Below are positions 37,462 to 45,976 of a DNA stretch of 64,000 bases, one piece after another. The notes below the pieces were generated by a model. The model did no database searches and had not been told where the DNA came from. It saw nothing but the letters and a program-made list of their open reading frames with translations. Origin of the DNA: Terrirhizobium terrae (GTDB lineage Bacteria > Pseudomonadota > Alphaproteobacteria > Rhizobiales > Rhizobiaceae); the NCBI RefSeq assembly GCF_030323265.1, contig NZ_CP104992.1, forward strand, positions 124,001 through 188,000, given 5' to 3'. Within the stretch, counting starts at the first letter, position 1. Each line of letters begins with the position of its first letter. The translations under genes were made by a program, and so were the position numbers.

Positions 37462-37980
37462 ATGGACGCGATTGCTGAAATCAACCCCGACCGTCGTGAA
37501 CGCGCTCTTGCTGCTCTGGCCGAGAAACCTGATGGCATCGTCGAGGCTATCGCCGCCGCCGCAGATGTAACGGCCGCCGAGATCCTCGAAATCCTGCCCG
37601 CCGGCTCTGCCGTCATCGCGCCGAAGGAAAGCTTCGACGATATCTGGGCCGAGCTCACCACTTGGGGCGTCGTGCTGTTCCTCGTCCATACGGAGGATGT
37701 CGTCGCCGAGATCGATGGCGTCCTGCCGGCCGGTTCGGAAAGCCATGGCTGGTTCAACATCCATGGCGACAGCCCGATCGGCGGTCACATCAAGAAGGAC
37801 AATTGCGCCTCGGTCACCTTCGTCGACCGTGCCTTCCATGGCCGCCGTTCCTGTTCGGTCTGGTTCATGAACGGCAAGGGCGCGCCCATGTTCAAGGTCT
37901 TCGTCCGCCGCGACGAGGCCCGGGAACTGCTGGCCGACCAGCTTACGAAGTTCGAGGCTTTGCGCGCGCATTACCTATAA
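37462..37980 (+). CDS. hutX: Cytosolic heme utilisation protein HutX/HugX
   Basis: A 172-residue HutX-family protein with DVTAAEILEILP, TTWGVVLFLVHTEDVVAEIDGVLPAGSESHGWFNIHGDSPIGGHIKKDNCASVTFVDRAFHGRRSCSVWFMNGKGAPMFKVFVRRDE. HutX/HugX proteins bind heme and pass it to degrading enzymes. The start is the ATG right after the monooxygenase stop (TGA-ACC-ATG). A terminator follows directly. Confidence 0.85.
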   Translation: MDAIAEINPDRRERALAALAEKPDGIVEAIAAAADVTAAEILEILPAGSAVIAPKESFDDIWAELTTWGVVLFLVHTEDVVAEIDGVLPAGSESHGWFNIHGDSPIGGHIKKDNCASVTFVDRAFHGRRSCSVWFMNGKGAPMFKVFVRRDEARELLADQLTKFEALRAHYL

Positions 37981-37989
37981 GTTGGACAT

Positions 37990-38014
37990 GGGCGGCATTC
38001 GTGTGCCGCCCTTT
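37990..38014 (+). terminator. Terminator after hutX
   Basis: GGGCGGCA and its complement with a six-base loop, nine bases after the hutX stop and followed by TTTCC. Confidence 0.7.
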
Positions 38015-38039
38015 CCGTCGATTGTGGCTGTCCGAAGCG

Positions 38040-38270
38040 TCAGATCGCCGGCACCCATTTCCAGAACACGCCCTCCATCCGTTCCGGATAATATTTGAAC
38101 TCGCATTCGAAGCGCTTTCCATAGGCTTCTGCGGCATCCAGGGCTTCGCTGCTGACCGGGTTCATGCCGGTTCCCGGCGCAAACCAGTCCTCCAGAAGAT
38201 CTTCGGGTATATAGACGCCTGCTCTCAGCGGCAGTGCCTGCAGGGTCTGATCGAGTTCCTCAGGTGACAT
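38040..38270 (-). CDS. Small conserved protein of unknown function
   Basis: A 76-residue acidic protein with aromatic residues throughout: EELDQTLQALPLRAGVYIPEDLLEDWFAPG, then a helix-rich part with ALDAAEAYGKRFECEFKYYPERMEGVFWKWVP. No family recognised. Codon use and GC content agree with neighbours, and a plausible GAGGAAA site precedes the ATG. It is on the minus strand, convergent with hutX. Confidence 0.55.
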   Translation of the reverse strand: MSPEELDQTLQALPLRAGVYIPEDLLEDWFAPGTGMNPVSSEALDAAEAYGKRFECEFKYYPERMEGVFWKWVPAI

Positions 38271-38335
38271 TTTTCCTCTCCCTCCCGTTCAAGCGGTCAA
38301 ACGCTGTTCTAGCGACAAAGATGGACGGAAATGGG

Positions 38336-38368
38336 AAAAGGCGGGTGCCTGCTATGGCACCCGCCTTT
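38336..38368 (-). terminator. Terminator of the DUF3008 gene
   Basis: A 13-bp perfect stem AAAGGCGGGTGCC with complement around TGCTAT. On the minus strand it is followed by four T residues. It lies about 40 bases after the stop of the DUF3008 gene. Confidence 0.85.
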
Positions 38369-38405
38369 CCGGGAAGTCCGGGTTCGGACCGGAAATCTTT
38401 ATGTC

Positions 38406-38594
38406 TCAGTGATGGGCGACGTGTTCGGGCTTGCCCTTGCGCTTGGTAGAAGCAAAATCCTCCAACTGTTTTTCGCTCATGGATTTCTCCATTCCCTTCG
38501 AGGCGCCTTTCAGCTCGCCCTTCTTGATCTCGCCGCGCTTGGCGGCCAATGCGGCTCCTGCCGCCTTCTGCTGTGCCTTTGATTTTGCCGGCAT
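38406..38594 (-). CDS. DUF3008 family small basic protein
   Basis: A 62-residue basic protein starting MPAKSKAQQKAAGAALAAKRG, followed by KGELKGASKGMEKSMSEKQLEDFASTKRKGKPEHV, the DUF3008 signature. Function is unknown. A candidate EcfG promoter (GGAAC-N17-GGTT) lies 34-59 bases upstream, so general-stress induction is predicted. A longer start four codons upstream is possible. Confidence 0.8.
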   Translation of the reverse strand: MPAKSKAQQKAAGAALAAKRGEIKKGELKGASKGMEKSMSEKQLEDFASTKRKGKPEHVAHH

Positions 38595-38627
38595 CTCTGC
38601 CTCCATCTTTTCGAACTCTCCCGATCA

Positions 38628-38653
38628 AACCGGGCAGCGCCGATTTTCGTTCC
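38628..38653 (-). promoter_or_regulatory. Candidate EcfG-type promoter of the DUF3008 gene
   Basis: On the minus strand GGAAC-N17-GGTT, one mismatch from the general-stress consensus, positioned 34-59 bases before the ATG. It faces away from another such site 13 bases away. Confidence 0.5.
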
Positions 38654-38666
38654 AATCGACAAGCGC

Positions 38667-38691
38667 GGAACCTCTCTCCCTGCGAAGGGTT
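38667..38691 (+). promoter_or_regulatory. Candidate EcfG-type promoter of the hydrophilic small protein
   Basis: GGAAC-N16-GGTT on the plus strand, about 57 bases before the ATG at 38748. It forms a back-to-back pair with the DUF3008 promoter candidate. Confidence 0.45.
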
Positions 38692-38747
38692 CTCCCCGCA
38701 GGCCTGCAGAGCCCTGCGGGCAAAAGGATACTCTCAAGGAGGGAAAG

Positions 38748-38966
38748 ATGAGCGAACCATCCAAAAAATCGATCGAGAACGACATTGAACGCGAACAGCT
38801 CGATACGACCAATCCGGAAGCACTGAAGGAAGCGGCAAGGCTCGGCAAGGAAGACAACTACCTCGTCAAATCCGATCTGGAAGATGCAGACCAGCGCGAG
38901 GACGGGGACCAGCCTGACGGGCGTGCCAGCCCCATGGCCAACGCCGACAATCAGGAAGATTCCTGA
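38748..38966 (+). CDS. Small hydrophilic, intrinsically disordered-looking protein
   Basis: A 72-residue protein with no hydrophobic core: charged and polar residues (KKSIENDIEREQLDTTNPEALKEAARLGKEDNYLVKSDLEDADQREDG...), 29 of them acidic or basic. The ATG follows a strong AAGGAGGG. Such sequences resemble stress-protective disordered proteins, but no family is recognised. The EcfG-like promoter upstream supports stress expression. Function unknown. Confidence 0.65.
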   Translation: MSEPSKKSIENDIEREQLDTTNPEALKEAARLGKEDNYLVKSDLEDADQREDGDQPDGRASPMANADNQEDS

Positions 38967-38984
38967 CCTGCAAAACGAGGCGGC

Positions 38985-39010
38985 GGAACCTACCATCCCC
39001 TCCGGCTGTT
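38985..39010 (+). promoter_or_regulatory. Candidate EcfG-type promoter of the nucleotidyltransferase-phosphoesterase pair
   Basis: GGAAC-N17-TGTT, one mismatch from consensus, 32-57 bases before the ATG at 39042. Confidence 0.4.
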
Positions 39011-39041
39011 ACCCTGCGCAACTGACATTCGGAGAAAATCG

Positions 39042-39938
39042 ATGAATGCCGACGTGAATACAGCGCAAACCTTAAAGCCCGAAACGGAGGCCGGCTCTGC
39101 CGGCCAGGAGCGCCACGCCCATCCTGTCGATGCTATGCCCGATATGGAGGTGATGGCAGCGCCAACGCTTGCCGATGCGGATGCCGAGGCTTTCGTCTCG
39201 CAGGCGTTGGAGGATCTGGTCGCCTGTCATATCCCGTTCCTGCTGGCCGGTACCTTCGCGATCAGCGCCTATACGGGTATTACCCGCCCCACCAAGGATC
39301 TCGACATCTTCTGCAAGGCGGGCGACTACGCCCGCATTCTCGCGCATTTCAAGGAGAAGGGCTACGAGATCGAGGTCGAAGATGACCGCTGGCTCGGCAA
39401 GGTGAAGAAGGGCCGCCACTTTTTCGACGTCATCTTTTCCGGCTCCAACGGCACGATGCCGATCAGCGACAGCTGGTTCGACAATGCCCGCCAGATCGAG
39501 ATGAATGGCCACAAGGTGCGTATCATCGCACCGACAGAGCTCATTTGGTCGAAATGTTTCGTCCAGCTTCGGCACCGCTATGACGGCGGCGACATCGTCC
39601 ATATGATCCTGCGCGCCCACGACCAGATCGATTGGCAGCGTCTGCTGAACTACATGGAAGTCCACTGGGAAGTCCTGTTCATCCATCTGATGAACTTCCG
39701 CTGGATCTACCCGACCGAGCGGGACAAGCTGCCGGACTGGCTGCTCGACGAACTGCTCGACCGCCTCAAGGCCCAGCGCGAGTTGCCGCTGCCGCAGATG
39801 AAGATCTGTCGCGGCCGCATGTTCAGCCGCGTCGATTTCGAGATCGACGTGAAGGAATGGGGCTTTGCCGATGTCGGCGGCGAAGGTGACCTGCGCGCGG
39901 GCGTGGACGAAGCAACACGAGAAGGAGGTCCTGTATGA
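39042..39938 (+). CDS. Nucleotidyltransferase-fold protein
   Basis: A 298-residue protein. After a disordered N-terminus (about 1-48) comes a minimal nucleotidyltransferase core: IPFLLAGTFAISAYTGITRPTKDLDIFCKAGD, with the G[T] turn and Asp pair (DLD), and a third acid in GRHFFDVIFSG. The following helical part (ELIWSKCFVQLRHRYDGGDIVHMILR) resembles AbiEii/MNT-type proteins. Whether it adds a nucleotide to a protein, tRNA or small molecule is unknown. It overlaps the phosphoesterase gene by four bases (ATGA), so the two act together. A strong ribosome site GGAGAAAATCG precedes the ATG. Confidence 0.7.
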   Translation: MNADVNTAQTLKPETEAGSAGQERHAHPVDAMPDMEVMAAPTLADADAEAFVSQALEDLVACHIPFLLAGTFAISAYTGITRPTKDLDIFCKAGDYARILAHFKEKGYEIEVEDDRWLGKVKKGRHFFDVIFSGSNGTMPISDSWFDNARQIEMNGHKVRIIAPTELIWSKCFVQLRHRYDGGDIVHMILRAHDQIDWQRLLNYMEVHWEVLFIHLMNFRWIYPTERDKLPDWLLDELLDRLKAQRELPLPQMKICRGRMFSRVDFEIDVKEWGFADVGGEGDLRAGVDEATREGGPV

Positions 39939-40699
39939 CGAGCGCGCCGGACAAGAAGGACACCGCCAAGGCGGACGCGAAGAAGGCCAACGGTAAGCAG
40001 CGCATCGCAGCCGTCGGCGATCTGCATGTTAAGGAACACGGTTCGGTCTCCTACAAGGAGCTTTTCACCGAGATTTCGCAAGAAGCCGACATCCTTGTGC
40101 TGACCGGCGATCTGACGGATCTCGGCAAACCGGAGGAAGCCGAGCTTCTGGCGGCCGATCTCCGCTCCTGCTCCATTCCCATGGTCGGCGTCCTCGGCAA
40201 CCACGACTATGAGTGCGGCCATGTGGATGAGGTCAGGCACATCATCAAGGATGCCGGCGTTCATCTGCTCGAAGGCACGGCGATCGAAATCAACGGCGTC
40301 GGCTTTGCCGGCGTGAAAGGCTTCGCCGGGGGCTTTGGCCGTTACATGCTGGGCTCGTTTGGTGAACCTGCAATCAAGGCGATGGTCGCGGAAAGCGTCG
40401 AGGAGACGATGCGGCTCGAAAACGCTTTGCGCCAAGTGCGTTCGGAGCGTGCCATGGTGGTCCTCCATTACGCACCGATCCAGCAGACCGTCGAGGGCGA
40501 ACCGCCGGAAATCTTCCCATTCCTCGGTTCGTCACGCCTGGCGGAAACGATCGATCGCTTCCCGGTCAAGGCCGTGGTCCACGGCCACGCCCATCGCGGC
40601 ACCTACGAAGGCAAGACCCCGGGCGGCGCTCCCGTCTATAACGTCGCCTCCCATATCGAGAAGCCGAGCGGCAAGGCTTATGCTTTGCTGGAGATGTGA
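39935..40699 (+). CDS. Calcineurin-type metallophosphoesterase
   Basis: A 254-residue enzyme with the full phosphoesterase motif set: AVGDLHVKEH (DxH), LVLTGDLTDLG (GDxxD), GVLGNHDYECG (GNHD), VVLHYAP (H) and VVHGHAHRG (GHxH). These bind two metals and hydrolyse phosphomono- or diesters. A basic Lys-rich N-terminus of about 20 residues precedes the core. The overlap with the upstream nucleotidyltransferase suggests a write-and-erase pair on one nucleotide-modified target; that is inference. Frame intact. Confidence 0.82.
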   Translation: MTSAPDKKDTAKADAKKANGKQRIAAVGDLHVKEHGSVSYKELFTEISQEADILVLTGDLTDLGKPEEAELLAADLRSCSIPMVGVLGNHDYECGHVDEVRHIIKDAGVHLLEGTAIEINGVGFAGVKGFAGGFGRYMLGSFGEPAIKAMVAESVEETMRLENALRQVRSERAMVVLHYAPIQQTVEGEPPEIFPFLGSSRLAETIDRFPVKAVVHGHAHRGTYEGKTPGGAPVYNVASHIEKPSGKAYALLEM

Positions 40700-40710
40700 G
40701 GCGAAATAAC

Positions 40711-40744
40711 AGGGGCTTGGGATGGAACCACCAAGCCCCTTTTC
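40711..40744 (+). terminator. Terminator after the phosphoesterase, overlapping the treZ promoter
   Basis: AGGGGCTTGG with its complement around a ten-base loop, followed by TTTCC. The -35 element GGAAC of the treZ promoter candidate lies in the loop. Confidence 0.75.
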
Positions 40745-40748
40745 CGTT
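40724..40748 (+). promoter_or_regulatory. EcfG-type promoter of treZ
   Basis: A perfect GGAAC-N16-CGTT, 33-57 bases before the treZ ATG. EcfG/RpoE2 sigma factors of alphaproteobacteria recognise GGAAC-N16/17-CGTT, and trehalose synthesis is part of the general stress response in rhizobia. Confidence 0.75.
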
Positions 40749-40780
40749 TGCCGGTCTCTTTCAACGAGGGACCGGGTCAT

Positions 40781-42592
40781 ATGACGGATAGCAATACCGC
40801 CACGGAGTTTCGTGTTTTCCCGAAGACATGGGGTGCGGAATATGTCGCCGTCGGCGAAGTCCGCTTCCGCGTCTGGGCTCCGGGACAAAAGCAGGTAAGC
40901 CTGCGGCTCGACGGCGAAGACACCGAGATGAGCGAGGCCGGCGACGGCTGGTTCGAATTACTGGCGACCGGCGTCCATGCAGGTGCGGAATACAATTTCG
41001 TTCTCCCCGACGGCATGGTCGTACCCGATCCCGCATCGCGCGCGCAGAAGGACGACGTCAACGGCCCGTCCCTCGTCATCGATCCGACCAATTACGACTG
41101 GCAGGACGGCGATTGGAAAGGCAGGCCGTGGGAAGAGACGGTCGTCTACGAGCTTCACGTCGGCACCTTCACGTCCGAAGGTACGTTCCGCTCAGCGATC
41201 GACAGACTGCCCCACCTCGCCGATCTCGGCATCACCATGATCGAGGTTCTGCCCGTCTCGCAATTCGGCGGCAAGCGCGGCTGGGGTTATGACGGCGTTC
41301 TGCTTTACGCACCGCATTCCGCCTATGGCGCGCCGGAGGATTTCAAGGCCTTTGTCGATGCGGCTCACGGGCTTGGAATGTCCGTGGTACTCGACATCGT
41401 GCTCAATCATTTCGGCCCCGAGGAAACTACCTGCCACTTCTGGCGCCCGACTTCTTCCACAAGGAGCGTATGACGCCTTGGGGCGCCGGCATCGCCTATG
41501 ACGCCGATGCCGCGCGGCGTTACATCGTCGAAGCCCCGCTCTACTGGCTGGAGGAATTTCACCTCGACGGGTTGCGCTTCGATGCGATCGACCAGATCGA
41601 GGACACCTCGGAAAAGCATGTGCTGATCGAAATCGCCGAGCGCATCCGCGCCGAATTCACCGACCGGCCGATCCACCTGACGACCGAGGACTGCCGCAAC
41701 GTCACCTTCCTCCATCCCCGCAACGAGGATGGCTCGGCGCCGCTCTTCACCGGCGAATGGAACGATGATTTTCATAACGCCGTGCATGTCTTCGCCACTG
41801 GCGAGACGCACGCCTATTATCAGGATTTTGCCGCGCACCCGGAAAAGCTCGTCGCCCGCTGCCTCGCCGAAGGCTTTGCCTATCAAGGTGAAGTGTCACC
41901 GCAATCGGGAGAAAAGCGTGGTGTCGATTCGACCAGTCAGCCGCCCGTCGCCTTCGTCGACTTCATCCAGAACCATGACCAGACGGGCAATCGCGCCCAG
42001 GGAGAGCGACTTATCTCGCTTGCCGGCGAAACCCGCACCAAACTGCTCTTCGCCACATTGCTGCTCTCGCCCCATATCCCGCTGGTCTTCATGGGCGAGG
42101 AATACGGTGAGACGAACCCCTTCCTGTTCTTCACCGACTTCCACGGTGACCTCGCCAAGGCCGTGCGTGAAGGCCGGGCGAGCGAATTCAAGGGCCATGC
42201 CGGACATGGCGACAAGGTACCCGACCCTAATGCGAAGAAAACCTTCGAGGCATCGAGGCTGGATTGGGACAAGGTCGAGATCGCCGCAGGGCCGCGAATG
42301 GCTGGACCTCACCCGCGACCTGCTGAAGCTGCGCGGGGAGATCGTCGTTCCGATGCTGGCCGATGCCCCGGGCGGCACCGGCAAGGTGATCGAGACCGAC
42401 AAAGACTATCTGGCCGTTTCCTGGGATTTCCCGAAAGGCAGGTTGGGTATCGCCCTCAATATCGGTGAGGCCGCCCGCCCCGTGCCAACCATGCCCGGCA
42501 AGGCGGTCTTCGCCTATCCCCGCAAGGACCACCCGGAAAAACTGACCGAACTGCCGCCGAATTCGATCCTAGTCAGCTTTGAAAAGGCATGA
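40781..42592 (+). CDS. treZ: Malto-oligosyltrehalose trehalohydrolase TreZ, frame broken twice
   Basis: TreZ releases trehalose from maltooligosyl-trehalose. An N-terminal CBM48-like region (GEVRFRVWAPGQKQVSLRLDG) precedes a GH13 barrel: TMIEVLPVSQFGGKRGWGYDGVLLYAPHSAYG, the Asp nucleophile in LDGLRFDAIDQIED, the Glu acid in IHLTTEDCRN and FIQNHDQTGNRA. The frame breaks at about 41425 (GAGG-AAAC should be GAGGGAAAC, giving GPEGNYLPLLAPDFF) and 42292 (extra G before GREWLDLTRDLLKLRG). Repair gives 603 residues. It is followed by treY after seven bases. Confidence 0.95.
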
Positions 42593-42599
42593 CCGCCGC

Positions 42600-45136
42600 A
42601 TGATCCCGACCGCAACATACCGCATCCAGTTTCGCAACGGCATGACCTTTGACCGCGCCGCCGGTTTCGTGCCCTATCTGAAACGCCTGGGCATCAGCCA
42701 CCTTTACGCCTCGCCGATTTTCACCGCCACGTCGGGCTCGACCCACGGCTATGACGTCACCGACGCCAACGAGATCGATCCCGATATCGGCGGCCGCGAA
42801 GGCTTCAACCGCCTCGTCTATGCCCTGAAGGCCGAGGGCCTCGGCCTGATCCTCGACATCGTGCCGAACCACATGGCCGCATCCTTGGAAAACCCCTGGT
42901 GGCGCGACGTGGTGGAGCATGGCGAGAAAAGCGCCTACGCCCGCCATTTCGACATCGACTGGTCGCGGCGTCTCACCCTACCCTTCCTCGGAGATACGTT
43001 CGAGAAAGTGCTGGAAGCCGGCGAGATTTCGGTAAAGCCCGATCCTGAGACGGGCAAGCCGGCGCTCGCCTATTACGAGACCTTCTACCCGCTGAACCCG
43101 GAGACCTATGCCGGACGCGAGGACGAAGTTTTGGCGCTGACCGACAACACCGCCATCGCAGACCTTCATGACCAGCAACCCTACAGGCTGATGTCCTGGC
43201 GGGATGCGCCGCGTGATCTCTCCTACCGACGCTTCTTCGAGATTACCGGTCTTGCCGGTGTCCGCGTCGAGGACGATCAGGTTTTCGACGATACCCATCG
43301 CCTGATCTTGGAACTTGTCCGCTCCGGCGCGGTCGATGGCCTGCGTGTCGACCACGTCGATGGCCTCGCCGATCCTAAGGCCTATCTGGAGCGGTTGCGT
43401 CAGGAGGCCGGGTCGGACTGCTATATCACCGTGGAAAAAATCCTTGGCGAAGGCGAGGATATCGCGCCGGACTGGCCGATCTCCGGCACGACCGGCTACG
43501 AATTCATTGCGAGCCTCAGCAACGCACTGGTGGACGGTGCGAAACTGAAGGATCTGCAGGCAGCCTATGCTGCGACAACCGGCGCTGCCCCTGACATGGA
43601 ACAGGAGCTTCGCGCGGCCAAATTGCTGATGGCGGACAATAACTTCGCCGGAGAAGTTGCAACGCTCGGCAAGCTTGCTGAATCAATCTGTGAAGACCTG
43701 CTGGATGCGCCTCAGCTTTCCACGGAAACGATCAGGGCGGGACTGCGCGAGTTGCTGGTCACCTTTCCGGTCTACCGCACCTACGGCACCGATGACGGCA
43801 TGCCGCCAGAAGGCAGGCAGATGCTGGAGAAGGTTGTCGCTCATGTCAGACGCAGCCAGCCGACCGCCGATCTCGCCGCCCTGCCCTTTCTGACGAGCGT
43901 CCTCAACGGTGATGTCCCAACAACACCGGCCGAAAAAGCTGCCATCTTTCGCACCCGCTTCCAGCAGTTGACCGGTCCGTTGATGGCGAAGTCGGTGGAG
44001 GACACGCTATTCTTCCGCCACCACATGCTGCTGGCGCTGAATGAGGTCGGCGCGGAACCCCTGCCCCGCGACTTCTCGCTCGAACAGTTCCACGCCCAGA
44101 TGCAGAACCGGCAGCAACTGCAGCCCGAGGCCCTGTCCGGCACATCGACCCACGACACCAAGCGCGGCGAGGATGCCCGCGCCCGGCTCTACGCGCTAAG
44201 CGAGGCGCCGCAAATCTGGGCCGATGCCGTGACGCGCTGGCGCAGGATGAATGCCAAGGCCGTAGCCCGGCTTGCCGATGGCCCGGCACCGGAGCCGGCC
44301 GTCGAATGGATGCTCTATCAGGCGCTTCTCGGCGTCTGGCCGGCAGAGCTTGCGCCCGACGATGCCCCCGGCTCGAGCTATTGGAGGAGCGCTTCCAGGC
44401 TTACGCTGAAAAGGCGCTCCGCGAAGCCAAGCTCAGGACCAACTGGGGCGACGGAAATGTCGACTATGAGGCCGCCGTGCGCGATTACGTCCACCATATG
44501 CTGTCGCCGGAAAACCAGGAATTTCTTAGCGACTTCACCGCCTCGATCCGCCCCTTCATGCGCGCCGGCCACGTCAACAGCCTGACCCAGGCGATGATCA
44601 AGCTGACGGCGCCGGGTGTGCCGGATATCTATCAGGGCAGCGAAGCGCGAGACCTCTCGCTCGTCGATCCCGACAACCGCCGGGAACCGGATTTCGACGC
44701 GCTGGATCGCTATCTGGCGGAAGACGAGCCGCTCTATTCATCCGACGAGATGGACTGGCAGAGCGGCCGGCTGAAGCTGAATGTGATGGGTCGGCTGCTG
44801 CGGCTGCGCGCACAAATACCGGATCTCTTCAGCGACGGCGACTATCTGCCTCTCGACATATCCGGCAAGCGCAAGGACAACATCATCGCCTTCGCGAGGC
44901 ACGACGGCAACCGAGCTGTCCTGGTCGTGGCGCCGCGGTTGGTGCTGGCTGCGCTGCAGGATATTTCCCGCGCCCGCTCCGGCGATTGGGCCGAAACCCG
45001 CGTCACCCTGCCCCAGCCAATTTCCGGCAGACGCTACAAGGATGTATTCACCGGCCGCAGCTTCGATTTCGGCGACAGTGCCGCAGTCAATTGGCTGTTT
45101 GCCGATCATCCATTTTCGGTTCTGGTTTCGGCATAG
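42600..45136 (+). CDS. treY: Malto-oligosyltrehalose synthase TreY, frame broken
   Basis: TreY isomerises the reducing end of a maltodextrin to a trehalose unit. The GH13 start is TATYRIQFRNGMTFDRAAGFVPYLKRLGISHLYASPIFTATSGSTHGYDV; catalytic motifs are LILDIVPNHM, DGLRVDHVDGLADP and YITVEKILGEGE, then LSGTSTHDTKRGEDARARL and a C-terminal domain. The frame breaks near 44372 (GGC-TCGAG; expected GGCCTCGAG), after which LLEERFQAYAEKALREAKLRTNWGDGNVDYE continues. Repair gives 845 residues. treZY make trehalose from glycogen-like polymers. Confidence 0.95.
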
Positions 45137-45162
45137 CCAGAAACGGGATATTCTACGCAAAG

Positions 45163-45193
45163 AAAACCGCCGGACGTTAGTCCCGGCGGTTTT
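45163..45193. terminator. Bidirectional terminator between treY and the micropeptide genes
   Basis: AAAACCGCCGG with its exact complement around nine bases and T runs on both sides. It ends treY on the plus strand and the micropeptide transcript on the minus strand. Confidence 0.8.
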
Positions 45194-45221
45194 GCTTTGG
45201 TGCCGCATCTTGCGTTCGGCT

Positions 45222-45296
45222 TCAACGAAGTCCGAAGAAAGACAGAATGGCGAGGACGATGACAACGGCTCCGACGAGCCAGACGATGCTGTTCAT
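45222..45296 (-). CDS. 24-residue membrane micropeptide, copy 1 of a tandem pair
   Basis: MNSIVWLVGAVVIVLAILSFFGLR: a single hydrophobic helix from residue 5 to 20 with a short charged end. AGGAG lies seven bases before the ATG. It is the distal member of a tandem pair; copy 2 lies 50 bases upstream on the same strand and shares 16 of 24 residues. The whole protein is one membrane helix, so it probably acts by binding a membrane partner. The reading frame exactly matches that of copy 2 in length and start context, which argues against chance. Confidence 0.7.
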   Translation of the reverse strand: MNSIVWLVGAVVIVLAILSFFGLR

Positions 45297-45346
45297 TTTA
45301 GCTCTCCTGGAAATTTAGGTCGTATGCGAGCTTGGGCACCCTTGGC

Positions 45347-45421
45347 TCAAGCAAATCCGACAAGGTTGAGGACTGCGATCACGATCACGACTGCGCCGAC
45401 CAACCAAATGATGCTGTTCAT
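45347..45421 (-). CDS. 24-residue membrane micropeptide, copy 2 of a tandem pair
   Basis: MNSIIWLVGAVVIVIAVLNLVGFA: one membrane helix, closely related to copy 1. AGAAGGAG lies seven bases before the ATG. A perfect EcfG promoter (GGAAC-N16-CGTT) ends 31 bases upstream, so this pair is predicted to be induced by general stress. A longer in-frame start to 45535 reads through the promoter and is unlikely. Function unknown; I do not recognise a named family. Confidence 0.72.
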   Translation of the reverse strand: MNSIIWLVGAVVIVIAVLNLVGFA

Positions 45422-45451
45422 TTTTAGTCTCCTTCTGATGTCGAAAAATTG

Positions 45452-45476
45452 AACGGATGCAGCTGCAAAAGGTTCC
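45452..45476 (-). promoter_or_regulatory. EcfG-type promoter of the tandem micropeptides
   Basis: A perfect GGAAC-N16-CGTT on the minus strand, 31-55 bases before the ATG at 45421. No other -35/-10 pair is obvious. Confidence 0.75.
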
Positions 45477-45630
45477 AGATGATCATGTTTTCGAGCTGAA
45501 GTTTTTGCAGCGCAACGAATTCGAAACGCCCGCAATTCTAAGGCTTCCAGCCATGGTCATAGGGCCGCCGCAGGCATTAATGGCCGCGCCGAACCGTGGT
45601 CTTTGCCGATACGGAATTTACGAAGGAAGA

Positions 45631-45879
45631 TCAGGCTCCGGGCGTCGAAAACCCGTCGCCGCGGCGCAATTGCTTGAGCTGGCTGACCACACGAAGTGAA
45701 CTCGAGGCACGCGCCGCCGAGGCCTCCGAACTGCTGGCGAGAACGCGCAGCATATCCTCTGCCTCGTCGGCAGAAATTGTTCCGCGGGCGGCAAGGCCGT
45801 CGATCAAGAGCAGCATCGCGCCTTCCAGCGCCAGAGAGCGCCGCCGCGCCTCGCTATCCATGTCATTCACATCGGGCAT
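45631..45879 (-). CDS. Small helical protein of unknown function
   Basis: An 82-residue Ser/Ala/Leu-rich helical protein: MDSEARRRSLALEGAMLLLIDGLAARGTISADEAEDMLRVLASSSEASAARASSSLRVVSQLKQLRRGDG. GAGG before the ATG supports translation. No family recognised. A weak site (GGAAC-N16-CATT) lies upstream at 45904-45928 but lacks the conserved G of the -10. It may be a small regulatory or adaptor protein. Confidence 0.5.
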   Translation of the reverse strand: MPDVNDMDSEARRRSLALEGAMLLLIDGLAARGTISADEAEDMLRVLASSSEASAARASSSLRVVSQLKQLRRGDGFSTPGA

Positions 45880-45976
45880 TCCAATTCCTCGCTTTAGCTT
45901 TGGAATGGTTTGCGCCTGAAAATGTTCCTGACCGAAACGCGATACAGACTAACGAATCGCAGCAGCAGAGCAAAAG

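Noticed and set aside
45904..45928. EcfG promoter of the 82-residue helical protein
   Set aside because: The -10 reads CATT; the conserved G is missing, so it is not counted as a site.
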